Source of the DNA: Baffinella frigidus
Taxonomy: Eukaryota > Cryptophyceae > Cryptomonadales > Baffinellaceae
Assembly: GCA_026770585.1 (NCBI GenBank)
Contig: MU646460.1
Span: 161,790 to 183,550, forward strand
Length of the DNA: 21,761 nucleotides
Direction: 5' to 3'
The translations under genes were made by a program, and so were the position numbers. Shown piece by piece: positions 1-8,691 of this stretch. Position 1 is the first letter of the stretch. Every line of letters starts with the position of its first letter. The notes under the pieces were generated by a model. That model saw nothing but the letters and a program-made list of their open reading frames with translations, had not been told where the DNA came from and did not search any database.

Positions 1-56
1 CCCCCCTGCAGGTGGATAGTGGATTCGTGGCTGGAAAAGCTGGCGGTGGGAGCGAT

Positions 57-776
57 CATGCGGCCGGACAACGAGCCTTGTGAGGCGGGCGGGGGGCGCG
101 ACATGTTCGCGGTACCCCCAAACCCCCAAACCCCCAAAAGCCAAAAGAAATCAAACCCTGAACGAAAAGACCATGCATCTCCAAACACCGAATGAATCAT
201 AACCGGAACCCTGAACCATAAAACCCCATCATGCGGCCGGACAACGAGCCGTGTGAGGCGGGTGGGGGGCGCGACATGTTCGCGGTATCAGGGTTGAGGA
301 TGTGGGGTGTAGGGTTTGGGGTCTGGGGTACAAAAGAACGATATATCTCCAAACACCGAAGCCCGCATGACTGGAACCATGAACCGTCAACCCCACCATG
401 CGGCCGGACAACGAGCCTTGTGAGGCGGGTGGGGGGCGTGACATGTTCGCGGTACCCCCAATCCCGAAACCCCAAACCCCAAACCCCAAACCCTAAACCC
501 TAAACCCGAACCCCTCAACCCTGAACCCTGAACCCTGAACCCTGAATCCTAAACCCGGTACAAAAGAACGATACATCTTAAAACACAGGACCCCGCATAA
601 CCGGAACCCTAAACTATCAACAGCACCATGCTGCTGGGTAATGAGCCTTGCGAAAATCCAAAAGAAATCAAACCCTGAATCATGACCGGAACCCTATACC
701 ATAAAACCCCATCATGCGGATGGGCAACGAGCCGTCTCAGACAGGTGGGGGGCAGTTATGTTTGCGGTGCCCCCTT
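57..776. repeat. Degenerate ~170 bp tandem repeat, about five units
   Basis: A block beginning ATGCGGCCGGACAACGAGCC and ending near ATGTTCGCGGT recurs with its ATG at 58, 231 and 398. Weaker copies start at 628 and 714. Spacing is 173, 167, 230 and 86 bp. Between the cores lie telomere-like CCCAAA/CCCTGAA filler and smaller shared pieces, such as the AAAGAAATCAAACCCTGA blocks near 145 and 660. Open frames across it (about 90 codons on both strands) follow the repeat rather than any protein signal, so I do not call a gene. Confidence 0.8.
455..557. repeat. Telomere-like CCCTAAA/CCCTGAA tract
   Basis: A run of CCCAAAC, CCCTAAA and CCCTGAA heptamers with the C-rich strand on +. Unit variation is high, so this is an interstitial degenerate tract and not a functional chromosome end. 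Confidence 0.85.
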
Positions 777-998
777 CCCAACTCAAACCCCCAAGCCTGA
801 TCGTGTAAGGCCTTCACGGAAGGGAAAACATGGTGGCAGTGTTTGTTTCTATCCGTAGTATACACACCTTTCTCCCTCTCTAAACCTTAGACAGCAATTA
901 TGGGCGGGAAGGGGGGCGGGACGCCTGACTGAAATGTGTTTCCCGGGGACAGGACCACCGCGCACGAGCCTATTTCCGATTTCGTATCCGTATGGCCT

Positions 999-1159
999 CC
1001 AGCCCTCACGGTTTGGGCAATTGGGAAATCACGTACCAGTTTTAAACTCTAAACACCTTGCTTTTGGAGTTTTTAAAATAACCGACGCCGGAATCCGGCG
1101 GTCTCGAAGGGCATTACGTACCGCCGAATTCGATCATTTTCCCAAACCGTGAGGGTTGG
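999..1159. mobile_element. Foldback (MITE-like) element
   Basis: CCCTCACGGTTTGGG at 1003-1017 is matched by its exact reverse complement at 1141-1155, and the similarity extends a few bases outward. The interior is AT-richer than the flanks and contains a smaller hairpin, GCCGGA-A-TCCGGC, near 1086. There is no coding capacity. No clear target-site duplication is visible. Confidence 0.6.
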
Positions 1160-1265
1160 TGGGGGGGGTTCTTGATTTCTCTCCCACAGTGGCCGAGTCG
1201 TGGTGCACATAATAGAAAGACTCTGCTCCGCCAGCTCAACCCCAGGCTCATTCGCGGATGAGCGG

Positions 1266-1640
1266 TGCTAGACTCGATCGGCCGTGTCGAACACCCCCGC
1301 AGTGTGTGTCAGACACCCCTGCCGTGTGTGTCAGACACCCCTGCCGTGTGTGTCAGACACATCCGCCGTGTGTGTCAGGCACACCAGCAGCCAGAGCAGA
1401 TCCTAACTGGCAAGTGTTTCCGTTGGACGCGACCAGGTGCTGGACTCGATCGGCTCTCCCGTGGAGTCCCGTTGTGTGTCTAACACCTCCGCGGACAGTG
1501 TCTAACACCCCCGCCGGGTGTGCCTGACACCCCTTCCGTGTGCCTGGGCAGCGCGGCTGACTGACAAGTGTTTGTTCGGGACGGGACCAGGTGCTAGACT
1601 CGATCGGCTCTCCCGTGGAGTCGCGCACGGCGGTCATGGA
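1266..1640. repeat. Higher-order repeat with a 22 bp hairpin array
   Basis: Three copies of a TGCTAGACTCGATCGG block start at 1266, 1438 and 1592 (172 and 154 bp apart). Two of them continue into CTCTCCCGTGGAGTC. Within it, 1281-1390 is a tandem array of exact 22 bp period (marks at 1289, 1311, 1333, 1355, 1377), each unit carrying the inverted repeat TGTGTC-A-GACACA. Degenerate relatives (GTGTCTAACAC, GTGCCTGACAC) continue to about 1532. Confidence 0.8.
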
Positions 1641-1687
1641 GCGTCTCTTGGCCCTCGGACACTGCAAGACCACTGCCCAGGCACCGC

Positions 1688-1850
1688 CCTTAACCCCTAA
1701 CCCTAATCCCCAAACCCCAAACTCCAAACCCCAAACCCTGAACCCTAATCCCGAAACCCTAAACCTTGAACCCTAAACCTTAAACCCTAAACCTTAAACC
1801 CTAAACACTAACCTTCGACCCCATCCTGAACCACCAACCCCTAACCCAGT
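1688..1850. repeat. Telomere-like tract
   Basis: CCCTAAACCTTAAACCC-type heptamers with many variants, C-rich strand on +. The tract ends in CCTAACCCAG, directly abutting the open frame that starts at 1853. Confidence 0.85.
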
Positions 1851-1852
1851 GG

Positions 1853-2089
1853 ATGTGCTCCAACCTCGTGGCGGAGGGGGGCGCGCGACGCCCCGGCACT
1901 CCGCCAACGCCCGCGTCACCAGGAGCATCACCAGGAGCGTCACCAGGAGCATCACCAGGAGCATCACCAGGAGCCGCGAAGCCGGAGGAGGGGGCGGGGG
2001 GCAAAGTGAGAGGGGAGCGAGCGGCGAAGAAGTATGTGTGGGGGTTCGACATCGAAGTGGCCAGGAGCCTGATAGCGAGCGCTGCGCAG
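1853..2089 (+). CDS. Possible exon of an unrecognised protein with SPGA repeats
   Basis: I do not recognise this protein. The frame from ATG 1853 is open for 79 codons to a plausible donor, CAG|GTGCTT, at 2090. It has a short N-terminus, then five tandem 12 bp units (about 1915-1975) encoding Ser-Pro-Gly-Ala. A charged segment follows and ends in KKYVWGFDIEVARSLIASAA, the only part that looks like folded protein. Upstream is a telomere-like tract ending in CAG, which could be a 3' splice site. A pyrimidine-rich stretch ending TTTGACAG lies at about 2130-2142. The 12 bp repeat is open in other frames too, so the call rests mainly on the last 35 codons. It could equally be a gene fragment. Confidence 0.3.
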
Positions 2090-2141
2090 GTGCTTCCCCC
2101 CTCTGTGCTGCGTTTTTTTACTGCGCTGCGTTTTTTTTGAC

Positions 2142-2760
2142 AGAGCCAGAATTTCACCCTATAAACCCTGTAACCCCTATAATCCCTACACCCTCAAGCA
2201 TAACCCCGCGGGCGCAGGTGGACTCACTCCCCCCCGCGGGCCTGATTGGCAGGGCTAGAAATTCCATTCCACCTCTGTACAAGAAGTAACAGTCGTGCGG
2301 TGCGGGGTCGGGTGGACTCGGTGCCTCTCTTGCGGTACCCCCGCGGGCCGGATTGGCAGAGCCAGCATTCCACCCTATAAATCCTGGAACCCCTGTAATC
2401 CCTACACCCTGAAGCATAACCCCGCGGGCGCAGGTGCACTCGCTGCCTCTCCTGCGGCAATGATTACTCGCATGGTTTAATGCAAAGGTTTTGTGGGGGG
2501 TCAGGTGGACTCACTCCCGCTGCTGCGGATTGGCAGAGCTAGAATCCCGTCCCAACTCTGTACAAGAAGTAACAGTCGTGCGTGGGAGGGCGCAGGTGGA
2601 CTCGCAGCCTCTCCTGTGGTACCCCCACCGTCCGAGCGCCAGAGCTAGCATTTCACCCTGTAACCCCTGTCATCCCAACGCCCTAAAGCATAACCCAGTG
2701 GGCGCAGGTGGACTCGCTCCCGCTGCTGCGGTACCCCCGCGGGCCTATTGGCTTCGTGCG
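2142..2760. repeat. 216-285 bp tandem repeat, about three units
   Basis: A block starting CACCCTATAAA/CACCCTGTAAC recurs at 2155, 2371 and 2654. It carries internal landmarks: GCATAACCCCGCGGGCGCAGG, which ends in GTGGACTC in most copies, and CTGTACAAGAAGTAACAGTC, present near 2273 and 2558. Units differ by indels. Open frames here are repeat artefacts. Confidence 0.8.
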
Positions 2761-2789
2761 AGGCGCCAACGGCCTACGGTGTGCGCCCC

Positions 2790-2989
2790 GAAACCCGAAA
2801 ACCGACACACGAAACCCTCAGCCCGAAACAACCCGAAACGCTGGACCATTGACCCTCAGCCCGAGACCCGAGACCCGAAACCAGAAACCAGAAACCAGAA
2901 ACCAGAAACCAGAAACCCTGAATCATGCACCCTCATCCCTCAAACCCCAAACCCCAAACCCCAAACCCCAAACCCCAAACCTGAAACCC
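2790..2989. repeat. Telomere-like and ACCAGAA-type simple repeats
   Basis: Degenerate CCCGAAA, then about five ACCAGAA units (2879-2918), then CCCCAAA units. It leads directly into the foldback element that starts at 2990. Confidence 0.8.
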
Positions 2990-3121
2990 TACATGGGTAC
3001 CTCGCTCATAAAACAAATCCCCCCCCTACCCCCCCCAGGGCCCTACAGTAGGCCTCTATGCCTAGGGCCCTACAGCGGTCCTATGTGGAAGGCGTTTTCT
3101 GATGAGCGAGGTACCCATGTA
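2990..3121. mobile_element. TACCTCGCTCAT-family foldback element, CATGGG variant
   Basis: First member of the most abundant foldback family in the window. The terminal arms read TA|CATGGGTACCTCGCTCAT and its complement. The interior contains the family's CTACAGTAGG and CCTAGGGCCCTA core. Both arms carry CATGGG where most relatives have CAGGGG. It is non-coding and flanked by TA on both sides. Confidence 0.85.
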
Positions 3122-3223
3122 CAGGTGGACGGCCGAGGCACTGACGTCATTGGAGACAGCAACGCGCTTCTCCTCCCTCGTCGAGCATCACGTGCGCCCG
3201 CCCCCCATTTTAATAGTGGGAGG

Positions 3224-3375
3224 TCATCACTATAGATTTGTCAAGTCACTTTCGTGGTACAAATTATAAAACCTGAGGTCATTTAAAACTCAAAACGGCT
3301 CAAGTTCCTTTATAAAGCCACGGCAGTTTTAAAAATTGTACCAGAAACGAGCGACTTTACAATCTATAGTTATGA
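3224..3375. mobile_element. AT-rich foldback element
   Basis: About 40 bp imperfect terminal inverted repeats: TCATCACTATAGATTTGT on the left and the complement of TCATAACTATAGATTGT on the right. The match continues through GGTACAA and TTTAAAAC-type sequence. It differs from the GC-rich surroundings and encodes nothing. Confidence 0.65.
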
Positions 3376-3745
3376 GCGTCGATTATGAATTTAGTTCCTT
3401 GAGGGTTTGATTGCTCCCAACCCACACAGCGGGATACGAAGGGATTTCCGGCCCATTTCGGGCCACCTTTCCGGTGCCTTGTCTGTAGGACCCCCTTGCT
3501 ACTGCCTCAGTGTCGTTGGAGCTCCCCGCTTACCCATTACCCACAGTGTCGGAGTGCGTGCCGGCCCCCTTGAGGTCCGTCCGGGTTTGATTGGTTCGGA
3601 TTGCTCCCAACATAGGCGGACACCTTCCCCTTCTGCAGAAAGAGTTTGCAGAACCGGATAAAGGGTGTTTCGTATGGTGCCCCCCAGCTGTGTCTCAGTC
3701 GGGTTGACTGGTCGTTTTCACACCAAACCAGAAAACAGGGGACTC
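3376..3745. other. No gene recognised
   Basis: Contains two copies of a GGGTTTGATTG...GATTGCTCCCAAC sequence (about 3402 and 3582) and short open frames without protein character. Nothing else is supported. Confidence 0.5.
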
Positions 3746-3746
3746 A

Positions 3747-3925
3747 AAAATTTCGGTCTCCACATTTTGAGGGGACTAGATCAACCAAACGTTGACAGGG
3801 GGGTCAAATTTCGGTCTCCTCGGTTTGAGGAGATCAGATCAACCAAACGTTGACGGCCGTGAGCCAGAAAACAGGGGGATCAACTCTCGGTCTCCTCATT
3901 TTGAGGAGATCATATTAACGCAGGC
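3747..3925. repeat. Three-copy direct repeat, 58-76 bp spacing
   Basis: TTTCGGTCTCCNCNTTTTGAGG-like units start near 3751, 3809 and 3885. The first two are each followed by AGATCAACCAAACGTTGAC. Short frames encoding the repeat are not convincing genes. Confidence 0.7.
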
Positions 3926-4470
3926 AGAGATCTCGTCAACAGACTTGAGCGTAATTAACAATTTGCTGACTTTCTTCTTCGCTGTCCGAAGAGGGAGACT
4001 GTGAGTGCTGCATGTTTGGCGCTGGTCCTTGAGAGAGATCCACTGAGTGCGGTCCTGCTGCTTTCCACGCCAGGTCACAAGTCGAATTTTCATTTTACTA
4101 CACGATGTTCGAGTAAAGTTGACTCTACCCAAGAAAAACACCCAAAGTGTTGGGAATTGGAGCTGTTTGCCGCCGGATTTTTAAAAATCTGTACCACGAT
4201 AAGCCACCTGAACACTTTTAGCGCAAACGAGTGTGCGTGAAAAAGGAACTTGTGACCCGGCGTGGCCTTTCAGTCGTCGTCAACAAACACTGAGGGAGGC
4301 TGCTAGTGCTCACTGGTCGGACTGGGGCGCGGTGCTGGCCCTCATCAACAGACAAAGGGGGATGTGAGTGCGCAGACAGTTTCTGATGAGTGGTCCTAGG
4401 GAGACGCCTCCTCTCTTCGGTGTTTGAAGGAATTCAGACGTGGGAAATCTTTGGCGCTGGGCCTCGGCAA
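3926..4470. other. No gene recognised
   Basis: Loose repeats of GTCAACAGAC and GGGAG..TGTGAGTGC phrases are visible near 3932, 3990, 4280 and 4345, which suggests an old degenerate tandem array. Open frames (70-81 codons on either strand) show no recognisable domain. Confidence 0.4.
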
Positions 4471-4472
4471 TC

Positions 4473-4651
4473 CACACGAGGCTATCCATGCGAACAGATT
4501 CATAAGTTAATAATTGGATTATTGCCCAGGAAACACGCCAAACGTTAGCATTTGATCACGTTTCCGTACGGACATCCGTACGGAAACGTGATCATTTCCC
4601 CATAAATTTTACAATGTCCTTTTATTCTGTTCGCATGGATAGCCTCGTGTG
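4473..4651. mobile_element. Foldback element with a perfect central palindrome
   Basis: Perfect 26 bp terminal inverted repeats begin CACACGAGGCTATCCATGCG and close at 4651. In the middle, 4554-4593 is a separate perfect hairpin: 19 bp arms starting GATCACGTTTCCGTACGGA around a 2 nt loop. Flanks are AATC on the left and AATA on the right, a possible slightly mutated target-site duplication. No coding capacity. Confidence 0.75.
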
Positions 4652-4699
4652 AATAGACAGAGAAGGCTGTCAGCGCTGACTGTTTGCACTGGGTGCTGA

Positions 4700-4990
4700 C
4701 TGTGTACACAGCCTTTCTACCGAACAAGTTCCGGTGTCCGCCTATGTTGGGAGCTCGAAGAACCTACAGGACCTCAAGGACTCTGAAAAACAGCCTCGCT
4801 ATCTGCAGTGAGGTCTCCGGGGAGAACACGGCCACGCGTCTGAAGGAACATGTGTGCTGGGCAGGTGGTGCACGACAGCGGGCACTGGGTGCACGTCGAG
4901 AGCCCCGCAGCGCTCCTCGCCATCATGGACAAGGACTTCTCGCGCCCCGACTGCTGCGAGCTCCGCCCCCACCATGTCGTGTGCGTCAAG
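4700..4990 (+). pseudogene. Possible exon relic, unrecognised
   Basis: Two adjacent segments look protein-like, in different frames. The first, about 4700-4812, reads SAYVGSSKNLQDLKDSEKQ before a stop. The second, 4865-4990, follows a possible acceptor (GGGCAG|GTGG) and reads VVHDSGHWVHVESPAALLA and onwards for 42 codons, ending near VVCVK. No donor gives a credible intron afterwards; the next CAG is only about 34 bp away. I cannot assign a family. It may be a decayed gene fragment or one or two exons of a gene whose remainder is not visible. Confidence 0.25.
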
Positions 4991-5203
4991 GTTCCCCTCC
5001 TGCCTCTGCCTGCGTTTTGTGCAGGCTCGTCCCCAAGGCTTTCTATTCGCCCTTTTGTACTGGATGGCTGCTCGTAAATACTTTTAAAGGACGAGCCAGA
5101 ATAAAACGCAGGCTGGGCTAGAAGGTTCTTCTCCTTCCCCCACCCCACCCTGGATGGAACATTATGGTATTTTGAGCATTCTTAAGTCAACTCCCCTAGA
5201 GAT

Positions 5204-5222
5204 GGCGCCACAATGTGGCGCC
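5204..5222. repeat. Perfect short hairpin
   Basis: GGCGCCACA-A-TGTGGCGCC, a 9 bp stem with a one-base loop. A second pair, TCAACTTTTGCG (5284) and CGCAAAAGTTGA (5347), lies just downstream, so this stretch may be a decayed foldback element. No gene is visible in 5023-5455. Confidence 0.5.
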
Positions 5223-5737
5223 CCCGTGATGAATGGATCTGGTACAAAAAGGTCTAATATGTATTTTAGTGGTATAAATCATGTCAACTTTTGCGCTAAA
5301 GGGTTATTCGGGATTGGCCGCAAGTCCCCTCCAGGGTGGCTTGGGCCGCAAAAGTTGAAAAAGGAGTAAGCCAGGGACTTCAAAAGACAGAAAGACCAGG
5401 TAGGAACATCCATACACTTCGGGGCGGTCGCGGGCGGCTAGAACCCTCGCGTCTCACCTTGCCTTCTGGCGTGTAGTGGTCGTGCGTGTGGCGAGTTATT
5501 CAACCTCGTTTCCCCCCCACGGCAGGATATCGCCGTGCCACAACGTGCCTTGATTAAACCCCTCGACCCTAACCTGTGGGTTCCTCACCTGGCCTGCTGG
5601 CGTGAAGCGGTCGTGTTTGGCAATTTTTTAAACCTGGCGTTCAGTGGTCGTGTTTGGCAATGTGTTCAATATTTTCACCCCAGGCAGGACATCACCGTAC
5701 CACAACGTATCTTACCCTAAACCCTGAACCCGGGGCT

Positions 5738-5777
5738 CAGGAGAAACGGGAAATGCGGGAGGAGTTGCTCCAAGGTG
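5738..5777 (+). pseudogene. Truncated duplicate of the exon start at 5945
   Basis: 27 identical bases (CAGGAGAAACGGGAAATGCG and onwards) match 5942-5968 exactly at an offset of 204 bp. After EKREMREE the copy diverges and runs into the foldback element at 5781, so it is a broken duplicate. It is preceded by a telomere-like run (ACCCTAAACCCTGAACC) where the intact copy has an ordinary pyrimidine-rich splice acceptor. Confidence 0.6.
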
Positions 5778-5778
5778 T

Positions 5779-5900
5779 GCACAGGGGTACCTCGCTCATA
5801 AGAAACGCCCACCCCCCTAGGACCACCATAGAGCCCTAGACATAGCCCTACTGCAGGGTCCTGGGGAGGGTTGTTTTCTTATGAGCGAGGTACCCCTGTA
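5779..5900. mobile_element. TACCTCGCTCAT-family foldback element
   Basis: Terminal arms CAGGGGTACCTCGCTCATAA and complement, with the CCTAGGACC...GGGTCCTGG core. It is flanked on the right by TA and on the left by CA, probably a mutated TA. It lies between the two copies of the duplicated exon edge. Confidence 0.85.
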
Positions 5901-5944
5901 GCGGTCGTGCCTGGCAGTTTACTAAACCTCGCTTTCCCCCACAG

Positions 5945-6145
5945 GAGAAACGGGAAATGCGGGAGGAGCGCGAGCGGCGGCAGGCCTCGGAGCAGGTGCT
6001 GGGAACGGGGCAGCGCGAGGTGGCAGAGCTGGCGTCGGGGCTGGCCACGGGGCTGGCGTCGGGGCTGGCCACGGAGCTGGCGTCGGGGCTGGCCACGGAG
6101 CTGGCGTCAGAGGAGGTCTTGCGGCAGCGGGAGGGCGTTGCGTGA
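5945..6145 (+). CDS. Terminal exon of an unrecognised charged, repeat-containing protein
   Basis: The frame opens after a good acceptor (CTTTCCCCCACAG|GAG) and runs 66 codons to TGA at 6143. It begins with a strongly charged, probably helical stretch (EKREMREERERRQASEQV). Just over three tandem 24 bp units from 6026 follow, encoding (E/G)LASGLAT, then EEVLRQREG. Composition suggests a coiled coil rather than an enzyme. The 27 bp duplicate of its start at 5738 shows the segment has been copied. Upstream exons were not found, so it may be a fragment. A 3' module resembling that of gene B follows about 290 bp downstream. The antisense His- and Asp-Ala-Ser-rich frames are shadows. Confidence 0.45.
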   Translation, partial: EKREMREERERRQASEQVLGTGQREVAELASGLATGLASGLATELASGLATELASEEVLRQREGVA

Positions 6146-6193
6146 GCTGAGGGGCGTCCGGAAACCCCTCCTCCGTGTCTGCCGCACCCCCAG

Positions 6194-6263
6194 CGGTCTG
6201 GGGATACAGCCCCGTGTAGGATGGCCAAAGTGACTTTACACACGGGGATGTATCCCCAGCGGT
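6194..6263. mobile_element. Small foldback element with CGGT target-site duplication
   Basis: CTGGGGATACA..CCCCGTGTA (6198-6218) pairs with its near-complement at 6237-6259. The element is bounded on both sides by CGGT (6194-6197 and 6260-6263), a candidate 4 bp duplication. The hairpin is 62 bp long. Confidence 0.6.
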
Positions 6264-6318
6264 GGGGGGGGGCGCGGGAGACGCGCGCTGGTGGATTCCG
6301 CGCCGCCGGGCCCAGGGC

Positions 6319-6345
6319 GTGGTGGTGGTGGTGGTGGTGGTGGTG
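6319..6345. repeat. (GTG)n microsatellite
   Basis: About nine GTG units. They give poly-His or poly-Val in the overlapping frames, which are not genes. Confidence 0.9.
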
Positions 6346-6434
6346 CGGGTATATAGAACTCCGTTCGTGCACAGCATGTTGAGTGCACATGGCCTCTCTG
6401 TAGGTCCTGCTCAAACATAGCCTCGGTGGGGGGT

Positions 6435-6480
6435 GCATACATGGCGGCCATGTTGGAAGTAATAAAGGACTCTCTATAAG
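6435..6480 (+). promoter_or_regulatory. 3' end module with AATAAA, shared with gene B
   Basis: GCATACATGGCGGCC followed by AGTAATAAAG and CTCTC matches 14503-14545 downstream of gene B over about 45 bp. The AATAAA hexamer (6461) is a candidate polyadenylation signal. Its position after the stop at 6143 fits a 3' untranslated region. Confidence 0.4.
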
Positions 6481-6491
6481 ACGCCAGAGGC

Positions 6492-6617
6492 TGTACAGGG
6501 GTGCCTCGCTCATAAGAAACGCCCACCCCCCTAGGACCCTACAGTAGGACCATGCCTAGGGTCCTAGGGGGGTCCTAGAGGGGTGAGCGTTTCTTATGAG
6601 CGAGGTACCCCTGTACA
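6492..6617. mobile_element. TACCTCGCTCAT-family foldback element
   Basis: Arms CAGGGGTGCCTCGCTCATAA (one change from consensus) and the consensus complement, flanked by TA on both sides (6494-6495 and 6614-6615). The internal CTAGGACCCTACAGTAGG core is present. Confidence 0.9.
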
Positions 6618-8020
6618 CACAGTTTCACACAGTTCAGGGTTGGCGCAGTGATGGCGCACGCGGACTGTGTCTAGAAGGGTTCCTCGCACGGTGGCTTGAG
6701 AATTTCACCAATAACATCCTGACAAGAACTCGGGCCAGAAAAGACGTCGAGTCAGTGTACCGAAATCTTGGTGCTGGGCGTGTTTCGTGGCTTTCTTAAA
6801 CCACAGGCGGGCGTTTTTCCTGCGTGTTAAAACAGGCAAGAAGAAGGGCGTTTTCCCGAAGCATGCCCGGTTGGTTGTCGTCCTGGTTCGTGCACCATTC
6901 GGCACCAGCGTCTCATGGCGACTCGCAGCGCCAGCGTGGGCGAAATGCGAAAAGGGTGAGTGGGGCCTCCTCCACCAGCGGTCTCAACCCATCCTCGCAG
7001 ATGCACCACTTGCGGCTTTGAAGGGAAGTGTAGCCTTCGATTCGACCGGCGTGTTGGTCCTCACCCTAGCAGCGCCAGGCCAAACAGCCGAAGTGCACTT
7101 GAACTGTCCTGTGCTCCCGTCCCGTCTGTGAGCCTCGGTCGGACAGATGATGAGCCTCGATGGTTGACTAATGAAAGTATCTTCGACCTCGCTTGTGTGT
7201 CGGGCCTGGCCTGCGCGGCCTCTCTCCTCCCAAGCGGGCTCACACCGTCTTCTGCTCTGTCGCCACATGATCGCGGCGGCGAATTGGCACGCCTCACGAG
7301 CCCGCCCAGTTCCCCTGCCCAGCGCTGCGGGAAACGCTCAGCAAGCTCCCCCCGCCGTGTCCTCCGCGACGACGGCTGCATGCTCGCTCGCGCTCTTTGC
7401 CCAGGTGGACGACACATAGGCGTGCCATGTTCCCCGCAGCCGTGGTCGTGCGAGACAGGGACGTGCATGGGGTTGCACGGGGATACACGCGCTTGATCCA
7501 GGCCAAGAAGGGGGCGATCATGAGAGGGAGGCCTCTTCCCCTGAGAGCCCCAGCCATCTCTGCACGCTGTGGGGCGACGCAACAGCAAGCAAAACAATCA
7601 AGTGCGAGGGGACGCCTGGCGGACAGCACCGCAATTCCTGCCGATGGGTGCGCGGCGAGAGGGCTGCTCGCACCGGCGAAACCTTCCGCCGAAAGGAAGG
7701 ACCCGGCCGACCGCAAACTGAATTATTTTTTTCCTCGATCTGGACTTTCCGAGGCCGCTTTCAGGGCCGATGTGTACCAGGGTGGCCACGATTCGGGCGA
7801 CATTTTGGACACGACCTCAAAAAGCTGTTTTTTATAAAAAAGAGCTCGGCAGAGGGTGAAGCAGGCGATTTCAAGGGGAACACGAAAGAAAATAATCAAA
7901 TTTTGGCAACATCTCAAGGGGACCGATGTCAACTTTTGATCTGCTTCACCACCCTCGCTCGGCAGGGAGTTTGAAGATGTGGTCATCTGAGTTTCCCTTG
8001 TGGTCAGACGATCCGTCGAG
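6618..8020. other. No gene confidently resolved
   Basis: Many overlapping open frames of 60-180 codons occur on both strands because the DNA is GC-rich, and none shows a recognisable domain. One short candidate first exon is ATG 6915 (MATRSASVGEMRK) ending at a strong donor GTGAGT at 6956; I could not connect it onwards. A TTTTTTATAAAAAA palindrome lies at about 7826-7840. Imperfect inverted copies of AGGGTGAAGCAG lie near 7852 and 7948 and suggest a decayed foldback. Upstream exons of gene A could lie here. Confidence 0.3.
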
Positions 8021-8026
8021 ACCCTT

Positions 8027-8320
8027 CGTGTGGTCAAGTGAGCCGTTGAGACTCGTCTTGTTCTCGCCTCCCGTCCCGCGTCCAACCTCTCTCTCGGCTG
8101 CTCTGAGTGCCGCGAAGCACTGCGTCTGCAGCTCCGTCACCGATCTCACATCGCCCAGAACATGCAGGCAGGCCAACGGCGGCTGCGAGATCCGGGACAG
8201 GGAGAGGGAGAGAGATTCGTGTGTGGGTGGCAAGGGTGCGGAAGCGGGCGACGGTGAGGCGCAGGCGGGAAAGGCGCTTGCAGCCAGCCGCACAGATGCG
8301 TGGGCGCGAGCTCAAGGCAA
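8027..8320 (+). pseudogene. Decayed duplicate of gene A first exon
   Basis: The stretch parallels 8646-8850. Shared landmarks are GTGGTCAAGT, GATCTCACATC, CAGGCCAAC(G/T)GCGGC and GCTTGCA..AGCCGCAC. In matching frame it reads KALAASRTDAWARA where gene A reads AGLASSRTEAWERV. The middle, which in gene A is KVNDLQSSTTKFETK, has become low-complexity Arg/Glu/Gly sequence. No continuation into an ART domain is found here, so I read it as a degenerate partial copy about 530 bp upstream of the intact one. An alternative is a real upstream exon arising by tandem exon duplication. Confidence 0.45.
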
Positions 8321-8691
8321 ACCCCCGCATTGGGCCGCAACTTTGGGGGTGAGATGGCCAAAATACCTCCACTTTTGAAATTTAGTCAACACCTGGGGGA
8401 CCCTCGCTGTTCCTTCTGTTCACGACGACTTCGATAAGACGAAGGGGGTTCGCCAAGTAAGGGTCGGTCGGGATTGTCCGTGTCGAAACCTGCTATAGCT
8501 CCAGGACCAGCCCCCGCTTCCGTGCTCACCATGACGTTTCGGTCCATCGGACGTGGGAACGTGTGTGCTGCTGTACGAAGTTCATTAAAGCTCCATAAGC
8601 TCCATAAGGTCAAACGGGGCAATTTCACAGATCCCGGGATTTAACATGTGGTCAAGTAAGGAGGCCGCCTCCTCCGATCTCACATCTCGGA

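Larger units (their letters stand above)
5456..5945. repeat. Four-copy degenerate direct repeat around a duplicated exon edge
   Basis: An AG(C/T)GGTCGTG(T)TTGGCA phrase followed by a TTTAAACCT-like run recurs near 5475, 5606, 5643 and 5898. Copies 1 and 3 also share GCAGGA(T/C)ATC and CCACAACGT. In the fourth copy it leads into the CCCCCACAG that precedes the exon at 5945, so the repeat appears to be amplified intron sequence. Confidence 0.65.

Noticed and set aside
1281-1390. CRISPR-like array of 22 bp period
   Set aside because: The repeats are contiguous with no unique spacers, in a eukaryotic setting. It is a minisatellite.
455-1850. Chromosome end at the left edge
   Set aside because: CCCTAAA tracts are short, degenerate and interspersed with other sequence, and similar tracts recur mid-window in both orientations, so they are interstitial.
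5848-6513. 221-codon minus-strand frame with poly-His and DASSVASP repeats
   Set aside because: Both features are the complement of the GTG microsatellite and the 24 bp repeat of the plus-strand exon. It also runs through two foldback elements.
6915-6955. Short candidate first exon MATRSASVGEMRK with a strong GTGAGT donor
   Set aside because: It could not be linked in phase to a following exon, and 13 codons are too few to support a call.
7061-7597. Minus-strand frame of 178 codons and the overlapping plus frames at 6960 and 7397
   Set aside because: Several long frames overlap on both strands with no domain, no convincing splice sites and similar composition. None can be chosen over the others.
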